From assembly GCF_030053155.1 (NCBI RefSeq), contig NZ_CP125640.1:1426001-1490000 (forward strand): a stretch of 64,000 nucleotides of DNA. The letters run 5' to 3'. Positions 45,274 through 53,765 of the stretch are shown in pieces. Within the stretch, counting starts at the first letter, position 1. Every line of letters begins with the position of its first letter. The DNA comes from Rhizobium sp. BT03 (GTDB lineage: Bacteria; Pseudomonadota; Alphaproteobacteria; Rhizobiales; Rhizobiaceae). The translations under genes were made by a program, and so were the position numbers. A model generated the notes under the pieces. It made no database searches and was not told where the DNA came from. It worked only from the letters and a program-made list of their open reading frames with translations.

Positions 45274-46895
45274 GGATAGAACTTCGCCTTGTGCGATTGA
45301 GGCAGACGGCTGACGAAACGCAGGACGCCGTAGAGAGCCGGGTGAACGAAATCGGCGGCCGTATAGGCGTGACCGAGCAGGGCGGCGTTATCCTGCACGT
45401 TGGTCGCTAGCACTTCGGCGACGCGGTAGTTCGCCGTGCCGTCTCCCAAATCCGTTCGGTCTACCAGCGTCCGGCTGGTCCAGAGCCCAGGCTGATATTC
45501 GAACATGATGCGCGCGCCGAGCTTTGTCGTGTTTGGCAGGCGCATCGTGTCCCATGTCGTCACGCCATCTTGGTTGCCGGGATGGCCGATGACGTTGCCG
45601 AGCGGCGTTAATTCGGCCGCCGATCCCTTCGTCGGATCACTGTCCGACATGAAGGCCGGCACGATATCAATCGTCTTGGCGAACCGCGACGACGCGATGA
45701 GTGACGCGTTCATGCTGGCAAGCGTCCCCGTGACCGGGTTCCACAGCGCCGACGTCGCGCTGTAGCCGGCGACCGTGCGGCCGCTATCCGACGATCCCGC
45801 CATGGTCGGCAGAATGGTCATGCCCACCATATGCGCGCCGGGATACCGGGCGATGATCCGATCATCGAGCCCGAACTTGCGCGACTGCCAGAGCGAAAGC
45901 GTCGTGTTGTTGTCGTTGCGGCCGCCCTGGTCGAGGCAGAAAGTCCAAATGTCTTTGCCGCCGTTGAACGTCGTCTTGATGGCGTCGATCATTGCCCATC
46001 GCTTGGTAGCGTTGGTGGCAAGCTCGAATTCGTTATGCTCGCCAGGCACGCCCATGACGAGCGGGACAGTGCTCCCCCATACCTGGTCGCGCTGGTCGAG
46101 CCATCGCCGTATCATGCCCATGTTGCCGCGCTCGTCGGCCGACGCGGCGATCTCCTGCCTCTCGATCAGGCTGTCACCGACGACGAGTGGAACCGGCCGG
46201 CCGTCCCATCCTTTCGCCAGGACAAGCGCGGGCCCGTAAGCCTGGATCTGCGAATTCGTCGCGTTGCCGATCGTGTTGTAAAGGCTGTCAGGATCGAGCG
46301 CCGCCGTGGACGCCCCGTTGGCGGCCGCCAGCGCCTGTACAGACGCCAAGTCGGCGGCACCCCAATACTTTTCGCCGCGATGGCGCTGGATGCGATAGGA
46401 GCCGCAGCGCTGCGCACCCTCTGCGCCGTGATAGACCGTCCGGACGCCAAAGATCGACCATGCCGGCAGAGCAGTTGGCAGTATGACCTGCCCGTAAACA
46501 ATGCCGGTTGCGGCGGTGACCGTCGCCGGCACCAGACCGCCAAACAAGATCGGGTATTCCGTGCCGTTTGGCATCACGAAGAACGCCTCGTCGATCACGG
46601 TATCGGCGTTCGGCGATTGCGTTTCCTGCGGCGCATTGCCGCCTTCGGTCAGCGCGAAGCCGACGAACGGGATAAGGAAGTCGTTCGTCGGATAGTCGGG
46701 CGAGCCGAAGAACAGCTTGGTGCATTGGTAATTCAGCCCGGCCGGGAACGTCCATGGCGTGGCGGTCGCGCCGGTCGGCCAGCGCGTGCGCGTCGCCGCC
46801 GGCATGTAGCGATCAGGATCCGGCACCCAAGGCGGTGGCGCCAGAACAGCTCCACCCCTCGGATTTGTCAGGGCAAGCGAAACGGCATTCATCAT
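45270..46895 (-). CDS. Phage-encoded SGNH/GDSL-type hydrolase
   Basis: A 541-aa protein. The C-terminal two thirds contain the four SGNH blocks: GDSL at 240-243, a glycine in VPGEHNEF, GRND at 325-328, and the Asp-His pair in DFVHP (515-519). The N-terminal 230 residues look like a beta-rich binding part. Such hydrolases remove acetyl or acyl groups from polysaccharides; in a phage they may act on surface glycans or peptidoglycan. It overlaps Rz1 by four bases and lies in the lysis operon. No enzymatic proof; block spacing supports the call. Confidence 0.75.
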   Translation of the reverse strand: MMNAVSLALTNPRGGAVLAPPPWVPDPDRYMPAATRTRWPTGATATPWTFPAGLNYQCTKLFFGSPDYPTNDFLIPFVGFALTEGGNAPQETQSPNADTVIDEAFFVMPNGTEYPILFGGLVPATVTAATGIVYGQVILPTALPAWSIFGVRTVYHGAEGAQRCGSYRIQRHRGEKYWGAADLASVQALAAANGASTAALDPDSLYNTIGNATNSQIQAYGPALVLAKGWDGRPVPLVVGDSLIERQEIAASADERGNMGMIRRWLDQRDQVWGSTVPLVMGVPGEHNEFELATNATKRWAMIDAIKTTFNGGKDIWTFCLDQGGRNDNNTTLSLWQSRKFGLDDRIIARYPGAHMVGMTILPTMAGSSDSGRTVAGYSATSALWNPVTGTLASMNASLIASSRFAKTIDIVPAFMSDSDPTKGSAAELTPLGNVIGHPGNQDGVTTWDTMRLPNTTKLGARIMFEYQPGLWTSRTLVDRTDLGDGTANYRVAEVLATNVQDNAALLGHAYTAADFVHPALYGVLRFVSRLPQSHKAKFYP

Positions 46896-47200
46896 CGGCG
46901 GGCTCCATATCGGGTGGTGAGGTCGTCATAGAATTGGACGGTGCGCGCCTGGCGGGCGTTGGCACGATCGAGGGCTTGGCGCTCTCGGGCGAGGATCGAA
47001 ATCAACGGCTGGCCTTCCACGACCGCGGCGTGAGGCTCTTGCCTGCGCAGATCCTCGGGAAGCGTCGGAAGCAGCACACCGGCCGCCGCCTGCCCCTTCG
47101 TCACCGCCGCCTTGTTCAGCCGCTCAGTGGCGGAGCAGCCACTGACGATCAGCAGCAGTGACAGCGCAAGCGCGGTTCTTCTCGGATAGCTGGAGCTCAT
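46892..47200 (-). CDS. Outer-membrane spanin subunit (Rz1-like lipoprotein)
   Basis: A 102-aa protein with a lipoprotein signal: MSSSYPRRTALALSLLLIVSG followed by C22, lipobox VSGC. The mature part is short and helical. Its 5' end overlaps the Rz-like gene by 77 bases in a different frame, the classic Rz/Rz1 arrangement. The pair joins inner and outer membranes and fuses them at the end of lysis. Confidence 0.8.
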   Translation of the reverse strand: MSSSYPRRTALALSLLLIVSGCSATERLNKAAVTKGQAAAGVLLPTLPEDLRRQEPHAAVVEGQPLISILARERQALDRANARQARTVQFYDDLTTRYGARR

Positions 47201-47489
47201 ATGATCGGATCTCGTTTTCCAGGGTGTCTTTGGCGGCCTGTTCTGAAGCCTGGGCGGCCTCTAGGCGCTTGCGGTGCTCTTCGGTGGCTTGGGCGGCTGC
47301 GTTGCGCTGGCGTTCCATCTCTGTGGCTTTGGCGTCGGCCGCGGTCTTCTCGGAAAGCAGCACATAGCCGGCGCGGGCTTCGCGGGCCGTTGAGGGATAG
47401 CCGATCGTCACGGCGTAGAGATGGTAGAGGGCCAGTCCTGCGAGGATGCCGGCGCCGAGTTTGATGCCGTCGAGGATGCCTAACATCAC
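47124..47489 (-). CDS. Inner-membrane spanin subunit (Rz-like)
   Basis: A 121-aa protein. One N-terminal membrane helix (GILAGLALYHLYAVTIGY) is followed by a long charged coiled coil (EMERQRNAAAQATEEHRKRLEAA onward). The shape, overlapping downstream lipoprotein gene and position after the lysozyme identify it as the i-spanin. It overlaps the lysozyme gene by four bases. Confidence 0.8.
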   Translation of the reverse strand: MMLGILDGIKLGAGILAGLALYHLYAVTIGYPSTAREARAGYVLLSEKTAADAKATEMERQRNAAAQATEEHRKRLEAAQASEQAAKDTLENEIRSYELQLSEKNRACAVTAADRQWLLRH

Positions 47490-47950
47490 AGACCCTCAAG
47501 GCAGAACTGACGTTCCTTCTGCCGGCGACGGGTCAGGCCGGGGAAGACAATTCCCGCGGCGCGGTTCCACTTCAGCAGAGCTTCGCAGCCTTCGGCCGTC
47601 TTGCCCTGGTTGATCAGTTTGACGGCACTCGATCCACAGGCGGCCTTGATGCCAACATTGTACCCGAATGAGGTCAGGGCGACGAAGCGAGCATCCGGCA
47701 GCGGGACCGTGACACAATGCTCGATGCCGGCGGCGTACTTCTGCAGCTCGAGCGCAAGCAGCGCTTTGCACTGCTCTACCGTCTTGCGGTCGCCCGGCTT
47801 CACGCCGTTCGTTGAGCCGTAGCAGATCGTCCAAGGCTGCCCCTGCGTCGCCGGATCGGGATAGGCATTCTGACGAAGCCCCTCGAAGCTGCCGACCAAT
47901 GCCACGGCCATTGCAGCCGCGGCGCTACCCTTCTGAAGGCGGTTTGCCAT
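47486..47950 (-). CDS. Phage lysozyme (GH24, signal-anchor endolysin)
   Basis: A 154-aa muramidase. The triad fits the R21/P22 lysozyme type: Glu23 (SFEG), Asp32 eight residues on (NAYPD) and Thr41 (WTICYG). The hydrophobic, Ala/Gly-rich first 20 residues (AAAAMAVALVG) look like a signal-arrest-release anchor, which lets the enzyme reach the periplasm by the host Sec system and be activated on membrane depolarisation. It overlaps the holin-like gene upstream. Confidence 0.88.
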   Translation of the reverse strand: MANRLQKGSAAAAMAVALVGSFEGLRQNAYPDPATQGQPWTICYGSTNGVKPGDRKTVEQCKALLALELQKYAAGIEHCVTVPLPDARFVALTSFGYNVGIKAACGSSAVKLINQGKTAEGCEALLKWNRAAGIVFPGLTRRRQKERQFCLEGL

Positions 47951-48179
47951 TCAAATCCCCTGAGACTTTCTGTTGAACGAAGATGCGGGCGATGATCGCC
48001 GCGACGGCCAAGAGGCCGGTGATCGCCGACATGGCGAGCTGGATGTAAATGTTCTTCGCAACCCATGTGGCAGCGACGAAGGTGTATATTGGCTCGATGA
48101 TGATGCAGAGCAGCGCCAGGACCATTAAACGGATGGACCATGCGTGCTTGACCACCGCGCGCCAGTTATGGACGAGCAT
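47925..48179 (-). CDS. Holin-like phage protein (DUF7940-type)
   Basis: An 84-aa membrane protein with two hydrophobic helices (SIRLMVLALLCIIIEPIYTF and IYIQLAMSAITGLLAVAAIIA) and the lead NWRAVVKHAWSIRL seen in holin-like proteins of rhizobial and other phages. GGAG precedes the ATG at 48179. It comes just before the lysozyme and overlaps it by 26 bases, the expected place for a (pin)holin that times lysis. Confidence 0.7.
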   Translation of the reverse strand: MLVHNWRAVVKHAWSIRLMVLALLCIIIEPIYTFVAATWVAKNIYIQLAMSAITGLLAVAAIIARIFVQQKVSGDLNGKPPSEG

Positions 48180-48352
48180 GGAAGGCTCCGGGATGTGTGA
48201 GGATGTGGAAAACGCCCGGCTCCTGGGTGGAGACGAGTGCGAATGGAGATGACAACGATGTGGGTTGGTGTCCCGTCCAACGTTAAAGGACACTAGATTA
48301 GCTCAGAGCGGCCAAGCCATCGGAGCTGAACTCCTTCTCTGTATCCAACTCT

Positions 48353-48395
48353 CCAGTTTCGTTAAAACACCTTATCTCGGTGTCAACGAAACTGG
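48353..48395 (-). terminator. Long hairpin separating glycan cassette from lysis genes
   Basis: CCAGTTTCGTT (48353-48363) pairs perfectly with AACGAAACTGG (48385-48395). An inner stem ACACC-N7-GGTGT extends it. It lies 36 bp past the end of the SMR-like gene in the direction of cassette transcription, so it likely ends that transcript or insulates the lysis genes. Confidence 0.55.
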
Positions 48396-48430
48396 CAGCA
48401 GGCTATGGTAGGTCACCTTGGATCGCACAC

Positions 48431-48793
48431 CTAACGCGTGCCAGCAATAATTCCCATGAAGATCAATAGAATAGCAAAAAGCCGCGTCGCTGTTACCGGC
48501 TCGCCAAAGAAGACCATGCCTCCAACAGTCACAGAAGCAAACATCACCCCGATGAAGATCGGATAGGCCAATGACAATTCATAGCGTTCCAGCACGGCGA
48601 ACCACGCGAACGACGCGATAAATGTCATCGCATAGGCTGAAAGAACCAATGGATCACTCAGATAGCGAATGATCCTTGTCAGGGCAGTGGCAGGGCCGAC
48701 CTGATCGGCCAGCATTCCGATGCGCCACTTTGTTATAAACTGACTGTACAGCGTAAGAATGACGGTCGGCAGAATCGCCAGAAGCAGCTTCAT
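48431..48793 (-). CDS. SMR/ArnE-like small flippase
   Basis: A 120-aa protein with four membrane helices and the EamA/SMR layout (GVMFASVTVGGMVFFGEPVTATRLF near the end, LSLAYPIFIGVMFAS in helix 3). It resembles ArnE/ArnF and other SMR-superfamily flippases that move undecaprenyl-phosphate-linked amino sugars across the inner membrane. Last gene of the minus-strand cassette. In this context it probably replaces GtrA as the lipid-linked sugar flippase (inference). Confidence 0.7.
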   Translation of the reverse strand: MKLLLAILPTVILTLYSQFITKWRIGMLADQVGPATALTRIIRYLSDPLVLSAYAMTFIASFAWFAVLERYELSLAYPIFIGVMFASVTVGGMVFFGEPVTATRLFAILLIFMGIIAGTR

Positions 48794-48857
48794 GGCGTTG
48801 CGCTACGGTTGTGATGACTACAGCGGACAGGCTGCCGCGCGCTAAAGACGTCGTCGA

Positions 48858-50309
48858 TCATGGAATCGCATGTCCGTAGCGATACATGTCAAGCATCTCA
48901 GGCGGTATACCCCAGTCTTTGGCGCCGATCTGATCGTGCAGACGTTCCACCGCGTCGCGCATGTTTGCCTCGACCTGTTCCGGCATACGGCTCGTCGCGG
49001 GCGAAAATCCGTGCTGGTAGGCCGCGCTCATCTGGTGGCGGACTGCCTTCGCGACAGCCTGATCCCGCGTCATGGTCCGCAATGGCTTGCGACTGGGCGC
49101 AAAAAACTCATAACCCTCGTCCACAGCTTCGCCGTGCAGCATCTTGGCCATCACCTCGCAAATCAGTGGAGCGAGATGGAACCCGTCTCGCTTTGTTCCT
49201 GTGGCAGCGAAAAGATTGCCGATCGACGTCTGTCCGAGCAGCGGGTAGGTGTCCTGGCTATTGGGGCGCGCGCCAACGTTCACACGGATCAGGTCGGCCC
49301 GGTAATAGTTGCTGTTAATCTGTTTTATGGCCCCGTTGAGCAGGCCTTCGATGCTCGTCAGCCGGCCATGCGCGTGGAGCTGTGGCGCAATGAAGTTGCT
49401 GGCTCCGACGAGCACATGATCGTTCGGCTCGTTTGGCCCCTGAAAATAGGGCGCAGCATACAGGCCACAAGCCAGACCGCGGTTAGGGGTGCGGATGACA
49501 TGGGAGAGTGCATCATCTTGGCTGCGGATTTCTATCGATGTGCCGATGCCATAAAAGATGCGCTGCATCAGGTCCGGCAACCCGCTGCGATCCAGAACGT
49601 CCCACGCCGTTGCCCCGGTGGCCAGAACAAACTGGTCGCCTTCGACCTGTTGGCCCGACATCAGAGTGACATGAGTAATTGCCCCATTCGCATGGTCGAA
49701 ACGGTCGACACCTTCGTCGATAAAGCGCACACGCTCCGCTCGGCGCAGCGCACCCTCCATCTTCTCCAGCATGAGACGCGGATTGAACCAGCCCTCGTTG
49801 TGAATGAAGACAGCGCGGCTGGCGCGGTAACGCTGGTGCGGCTTGTAGTGGGGAATGTCTTTCGGCGAAATAACGTCGTGCTGCTCGTTGAAATCGACCA
49901 GCGCAGCGAGGATAGCGTCGAAATTGAGGTCGTCGAGATCGTCGGCAGCGTTGTTGTTGACAACGTAAGTTCCGGATTTGAAACATCCACCACCCGCGCA
50001 TCCCTGACAGGCGGAGCAACCACGGGGAAGTGCGTCGCCTGCTGCATCGATAAGCGCCTGCTCGAAGGCTGGCCAGAGGCGCGTCGCCCGATGACTCATC
50101 TCAAATCGAAAGAGATCGACATCGGTATCGAGGCCACCATGCTCAATTTCCGCGAAGGAATTGAGCATCGCCGCCGCGGCAAGCGTCGCGGATCCTGGGC
50201 GTTGCGGCGGGCCGACCACAACGATCTCATCCGAAGCGCTTGCGCGCCGCAGCAAGCCGAACGCAATCGACAACCCCACAACGCCGTTTCCCAGCACCAC
50301 CCGTTTCAT
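48858..50309 (-). CDS. FAD-dependent DAO-family oxidoreductase with cysteine cluster
   Basis: A 483-aa flavoprotein. The N-terminal dinucleotide fold is VVLGNGVVGLSIAFGLL (GxGxxG at 7-12), and the C-terminal part has DTYPLLGQTSIGNLFAATGTKRDGFHLAP, the amino-acid-oxidase FAD-return motif. Unusually, Cys98, 101, 104 and 109 form C-x2-C-x2-C-x4-C, which may bind metal or an iron-sulfur cluster. GGAG precedes the ATG at 50309. Substrate unknown; the context suggests a nucleotide sugar, its amino group, or an amino acid used to decorate it. Confidence 0.75.
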   Translation of the reverse strand: MKRVVLGNGVVGLSIAFGLLRRASASDEIVVVGPPQRPGSATLAAAAMLNSFAEIEHGGLDTDVDLFRFEMSHRATRLWPAFEQALIDAAGDALPRGCSACQGCAGGGCFKSGTYVVNNNAADDLDDLNFDAILAALVDFNEQHDVISPKDIPHYKPHQRYRASRAVFIHNEGWFNPRLMLEKMEGALRRAERVRFIDEGVDRFDHANGAITHVTLMSGQQVEGDQFVLATGATAWDVLDRSGLPDLMQRIFYGIGTSIEIRSQDDALSHVIRTPNRGLACGLYAAPYFQGPNEPNDHVLVGASNFIAPQLHAHGRLTSIEGLLNGAIKQINSNYYRADLIRVNVGARPNSQDTYPLLGQTSIGNLFAATGTKRDGFHLAPLICEVMAKMLHGEAVDEGYEFFAPSRKPLRTMTRDQAVAKAVRHQMSAAYQHGFSPATSRMPEQVEANMRDAVERLHDQIGAKDWGIPPEMLDMYRYGHAIP

Positions 50310-50338
50310 GTCAACTCCAAGCAACCGTAAGATACGAT

Positions 50339-51103
50339 TCAGATCTTCTTCAAATAACAAAGCCCGGGATAGGTCGGGCAGCGATGGAGACTGTGGCCGT
50401 ACTTGCCGATAATGTTTTCCGCATAAACGCGTCCTTCAGCCGGAATGACATTTCTGGTCAACTGCCAGAAAGCGGCAATGCCGCCCGGCACCATCCTCTG
50501 CCAAACAGCCTCGAAAGCTTCGAGCGACGGCTGATAAGAATTTACATCGAAAAAGGCGAGCGCCACAAATTCATGGGGATTTTCAGAGAAATGTTGCGGG
50601 ATAGTCTCGCGGCAGTTCCCTTTAATCACCTTGTGCTTGCCGAAATTGTGTCCCATGGCGTTGGATTGCTCATGCAGTTTCAGCAATTCATCGAGATAGC
50701 CGGCATATTCCTCGCCTCCGACGCCATAGGTGCCGTCGCGATGCAGTTCTGACGGAGCATCCTTGTCGGAGAAGCCGACATAGCCCTCGAACGTGTCGAA
50801 ACAGGCAATCCGACGATTGAGATGCAGAGGTTCGTAAATGGCCCGTAGGTTCTCGCACAGCACGGCTGTCTGGCCGCGCCATGTGCCAATATCCAGGATG
50901 GAGCCGGGAATATCGACGATCTGTACATAAATATCCCGGATCGCCAGAATACGCGCCAGCAATGAACCACGTAGGAAAAGACCGGGCGAACGCTCTTTTT
51001 CCTCTGGCGTTGCAGGATAGGTCTTCTGCAATTCGAATATCTTGTGTCTTGCGTCGATGCTGGTGGAAGGTGAATAGCTTATAGAGGTGGATTCGTGCGA
51101 CAT
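50339..51103 (-). CDS. TylF/MycF-like O-methyltransferase
   Basis: A 254-aa SAM-dependent enzyme of the TylF/macrocin O-methyltransferase family. SILDIGTWRGQTAVLCENL is the SAM-binding glycine loop, RRIACFDTFEGY follows beta strand 2, and ALAFFDVNSYQPSLEAFEAVW holds the metal-binding acidic region. Family members methylate sugar hydroxyls on deoxysugars or macrolides. It lies 29 bp upstream of the flavoprotein gene and could methylate the cassette's sugar product. Confidence 0.75.
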   Translation of the reverse strand: MSHESTSISYSPSTSIDARHKIFELQKTYPATPEEKERSPGLFLRGSLLARILAIRDIYVQIVDIPGSILDIGTWRGQTAVLCENLRAIYEPLHLNRRIACFDTFEGYVGFSDKDAPSELHRDGTYGVGGEEYAGYLDELLKLHEQSNAMGHNFGKHKVIKGNCRETIPQHFSENPHEFVALAFFDVNSYQPSLEAFEAVWQRMVPGGIAAFWQLTRNVIPAEGRVYAENIIGKYGHSLHRCPTYPGLCYLKKI

Positions 51104-51140
51104 GATCTATCTCTGATTTTTGGGTAAGCAGCGGGTATTT

Positions 51141-52082
51141 CTATTTCCAAAATCTGTCCTTGATAATATAGAGCGGACGATTTTGAACTTCCTTGAAAAT
51201 CTTCCCAACGTAAAAGCCGACAACGCCCAAGCAAATCAGCTGGACACCAACCGCAAACAGGCCGATCGCGGCAAGAGACGTGAAGCCGGGTTCGATATTG
51301 GTCAAAAACAAGCGCATCACCACAAGCGCCACGCCCATCATTGTACCAAATGCACTAAGGAGCAGCCCCAGCGACATCACGATCATCAGTGGGCGCTCGG
51401 AAAAATACAGCAGTCCATCAAGCCCCAGCCGCAGCCGTGACCAGAAATTATAGGACGACCTGCCCTTTAGTCGCGGCCGGTGGGCGATGCGCGTATAACG
51501 CGGCGAGAATCCCATCCACTGGTCAAGACCTTGAGGAAACCTCGTTTTTTCTGTCAGGCCATTGTAAGCATTGGCGTATCGGCGGCTCAGCACACGCAGG
51601 GGAGACGTGTTCTGCGGCGACTCGAGACCGGTCATGATTCGAAAAAAGCTATAATAGAGCCGAGCGGTCATGCGATTGATTAGCGGGCTTTCCCGTTGCT
51701 CGTACTGTCCGATCACGATGTCCGCCTTCGTCGCCGTCATATGTTCAAGCAATGTCGGAATTTGGTCCGGATGGTCCTGCATATCGACGTTCATTCGGAT
51801 GACTACATCACCCGTGGCCTCACGGAAACCGCAAGCGATGGCAATGTGCTGCCCAAAATTCCTTGACAGGTCGATGATCCGGACGAAATCGAACTTGGCC
51901 TGCAGCGCAAGCAGCAGCTCAAGGCTATTGTCCGGGCTGCCATCATTGACAAAAATCAGCTCCAGGACCGCCTCAAGATCCTCGCGCCCTGTATATGCAC
52001 GCATGACTCGCTGGATTTCTACGCACAGGTCATCGGCCAAATTGCCATCGCGATAGATGGGCACCACGATGGAGTAATTCAC
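51141..52082 (-). CDS. GtrB/ArnC-like undecaprenyl-phosphate glycosyltransferase (GT2)
   Basis: A 313-aa GT-A enzyme. NYSIVVPIYRDG, LELIFVNDGSPDNS, RNFGQHIAIACGF and the metal site VDMQDHPDQIP match the DPM1/GtrB/ArnC group. Two C-terminal membrane helices (IVMSLGLLLSAFGTMM and FAVGVQLICLGVVGFYVG) tether it. It would load a sugar from a nucleotide donor onto undecaprenyl phosphate. A GTG start at 52082 gives the family N-terminus; a longer frame to 52229 adds an unrelated-looking lead. Confidence 0.85.
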   Translation of the reverse strand: MNYSIVVPIYRDGNLADDLCVEIQRVMRAYTGREDLEAVLELIFVNDGSPDNSLELLLALQAKFDFVRIIDLSRNFGQHIAIACGFREATGDVVIRMNVDMQDHPDQIPTLLEHMTATKADIVIGQYEQRESPLINRMTARLYYSFFRIMTGLESPQNTSPLRVLSRRYANAYNGLTEKTRFPQGLDQWMGFSPRYTRIAHRPRLKGRSSYNFWSRLRLGLDGLLYFSERPLMIVMSLGLLLSAFGTMMGVALVVMRLFLTNIEPGFTSLAAIGLFAVGVQLICLGVVGFYVGKIFKEVQNRPLYIIKDRFWK

Positions 52083-52173
52083 GGCTTGCGCCCCATATAT
52101 GCGCGGCCAATCTGCTCCGCTGCAAAGCCATGTCGCCAAGCGTCTCCAGCCTTGCAAAGGAAAGTCAAACGAG

Positions 52174-52884
52174 TCAACATCCTGCTGCTCCCTGTTGCTG
52201 TCCGGGCATGGCCGTAAGTGCACCCCCATGCCCGTTCAGAATAGGATCAATGATGCTGACTTGCCCGTCAAAAGCGCCGTGAAGCTGCGTGTATTCCGGA
52301 TAGGGGCCGTAACTCATCCACTCCACCGTAACCCCCGCATCCCGAAACATGGTTTCGTCCAAATACACTTTCGCAGATGGACCCGACAGATAATGTGTTG
52401 CTCCAGCCGCAAGACAGGTCTCGAGGACCCGCGCACTTCGTGTCCCGCGCGGAGAGTAGATTCTGTCGCGGGTGATCACAACTTCCAACTTCAACATTTC
52501 GACGACATGCCTGAGGAACAACTCATTGACCTCAGTCAACAGCTGCAGTTTCTCGGCCTGCTTGTACAGCGATTCGATAAGAGGCAGAAAATCTCTGGCG
52601 ACCGGTGCCGTCTTATAGGCCTGACGGATCTGGGAAAAATGTGCCTGAGCCCAATCTCCCTTGATTTCAACATCCTCAATGGGTTGCCCGAGCCTGTCGC
52701 TGGTCATCACAGGAATGGTCATCCAGCGCGTGCCCGTTGCGGTCTTGATCTTGTTTCGATTGTGCCAATGGCCCTTGCTGTAGGCGACCTGATCATAAAT
52801 GATGTATTCATCGCAGCGGCTAATCAGGTCGAAGAAGCCACGCCAGGGAACATAAGATGACTGTATGATCGCGACGCGTTTCAT
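52174..52884 (-). CDS. WbqC-family protein
   Basis: A 236-aa protein starting MKRVAIIQSSYVPWRGFFDL, with DEYIIYDQVAYSKGHWHNRN and SPRGTRSARVLETCLAAG, and HYLSGPSAKVYLD further on. These are the WbqC-family landmarks (IQPxYxPWxGYFxxI, NRxxI, YLSGxxA). The family is common in O-antigen gene clusters next to sugar aminotransferases; its reaction is not established, though modification of the 4-amino group is often suggested. It overlaps the methyltransferase gene upstream by four bases. Confidence 0.85.
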   Translation of the reverse strand: MKRVAIIQSSYVPWRGFFDLISRCDEYIIYDQVAYSKGHWHNRNKIKTATGTRWMTIPVMTSDRLGQPIEDVEIKGDWAQAHFSQIRQAYKTAPVARDFLPLIESLYKQAEKLQLLTEVNELFLRHVVEMLKLEVVITRDRIYSPRGTRSARVLETCLAAGATHYLSGPSAKVYLDETMFRDAGVTVEWMSYGPYPEYTQLHGAFDGQVSIIDPILNGHGGALTAMPGQQQGAAGC

Positions 52885-53765
52885 GGCCGCGTACCTGCAG
52901 ACTTTCTTGCCACCACGAAACGCGATCCCCCGGCCGGCAGGCGCACTCCGAGGCGGATGAGCTGTCGTTCGCAATCCAGCAATATCTCGAACGACCTGTC
53001 CACGAACCACGGCAGTTGCAACTCCCGCGCCGGATCATGATCCTTGGAGCGACTGCGTGTGGAGCGCTGGAGCGCGAAAACCGGCAATAGGCTCGTTACA
53101 AATGATGTCGAGAAAATCACCTCAAGACCGGCGACAGCACACTTCTGCTCCAACTCGCCGCGCCGGTAGCGGCGTTTGTGGAAAGCCAGATCATCGTTGC
53201 GGCTCCAAAGGCCGGGGTGTTGCGGAACAGCCAGCAGCACTCCGCCGCCCCCCTGCAGGGCCTGGGCCATTTGCTGCAAGACCAGCCCATCCTCTTCGAT
53301 ATGCTCAAGCACGTCGAACGCACAAAGCAAATCGAACTCCTCACGAAAAGGGATGTCGCGCGCATCCATCTGAAAGAGTTGCCCCGCCCCTTTCAATCGC
53401 TCGTGCGCGTAAGGCAAGCCGTTTAGATAGATCTCACTGCCGCATAGGACCGCATGCGGAAGAGCCTGGCGCAAAGCCGTGAGGACGAAGCCCGTGCCGC
53501 ATCCCACTTCCAGCGCCCGTTGGCTGCTGGCAAAATATCGCCGCACAAGATCTGTGATCAGGCGGTTTCTGGCTCGAAACCAGAAGCTGCCATGCTGCAA
53601 CGCCTGAAGCTGTTCATGTGAATTGCTCGCCATGCCGTCATTTTCACGGGCAAGTGTGGGCGCAAATGACAGAAAACCATCTTCCAGAGGCACTAGCGTG
53701 TCACATTTGGGGCATCGCCAGATGTCCGCCTCGTACACGGCATCACACGCCAAGCAACGTTTCAT
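52881..53765 (-). CDS. Class I SAM methyltransferase with N-terminal zinc-ribbon-like motif
   Basis: A 294-aa protein. Four cysteines at the N-terminus (RCLACDAVYEADIWRCPKCD) form a CxxC-x(n)-CxxC ribbon. The SAM domain follows: ALEVGCGTGFVLTALRQ, MDARDIPFREEFDLLCAFDVLEHI and GGGGVLLAVPQHPGLWS. The pattern is typical of methyltransferases in O-antigen and capsule clusters. It is coupled by four-base overlaps to the aminotransferase upstream and WbqC downstream, so these three act as a unit. Confidence 0.82.
   Translation of the reverse strand: MKRCLACDAVYEADIWRCPKCDTLVPLEDGFLSFAPTLARENDGMASNSHEQLQALQHGSFWFRARNRLITDLVRRYFASSQRALEVGCGTGFVLTALRQALPHAVLCGSEIYLNGLPYAHERLKGAGQLFQMDARDIPFREEFDLLCAFDVLEHIEEDGLVLQQMAQALQGGGGVLLAVPQHPGLWSRNDDLAFHKRRYRRGELEQKCAVAGLEVIFSTSFVTSLLPVFALQRSTRSRSKDHDPARELQLPWFVDRSFEILLDCERQLIRLGVRLPAGGSRFVVARKSAGTRP

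Noticed and set aside
45831..46931. 366-codon plus-strand frame opposite the SGNH hydrolase
   Set aside because: Arg-rich shadow; the minus-strand frame has all SGNH blocks and four-base overlaps with its neighbours.
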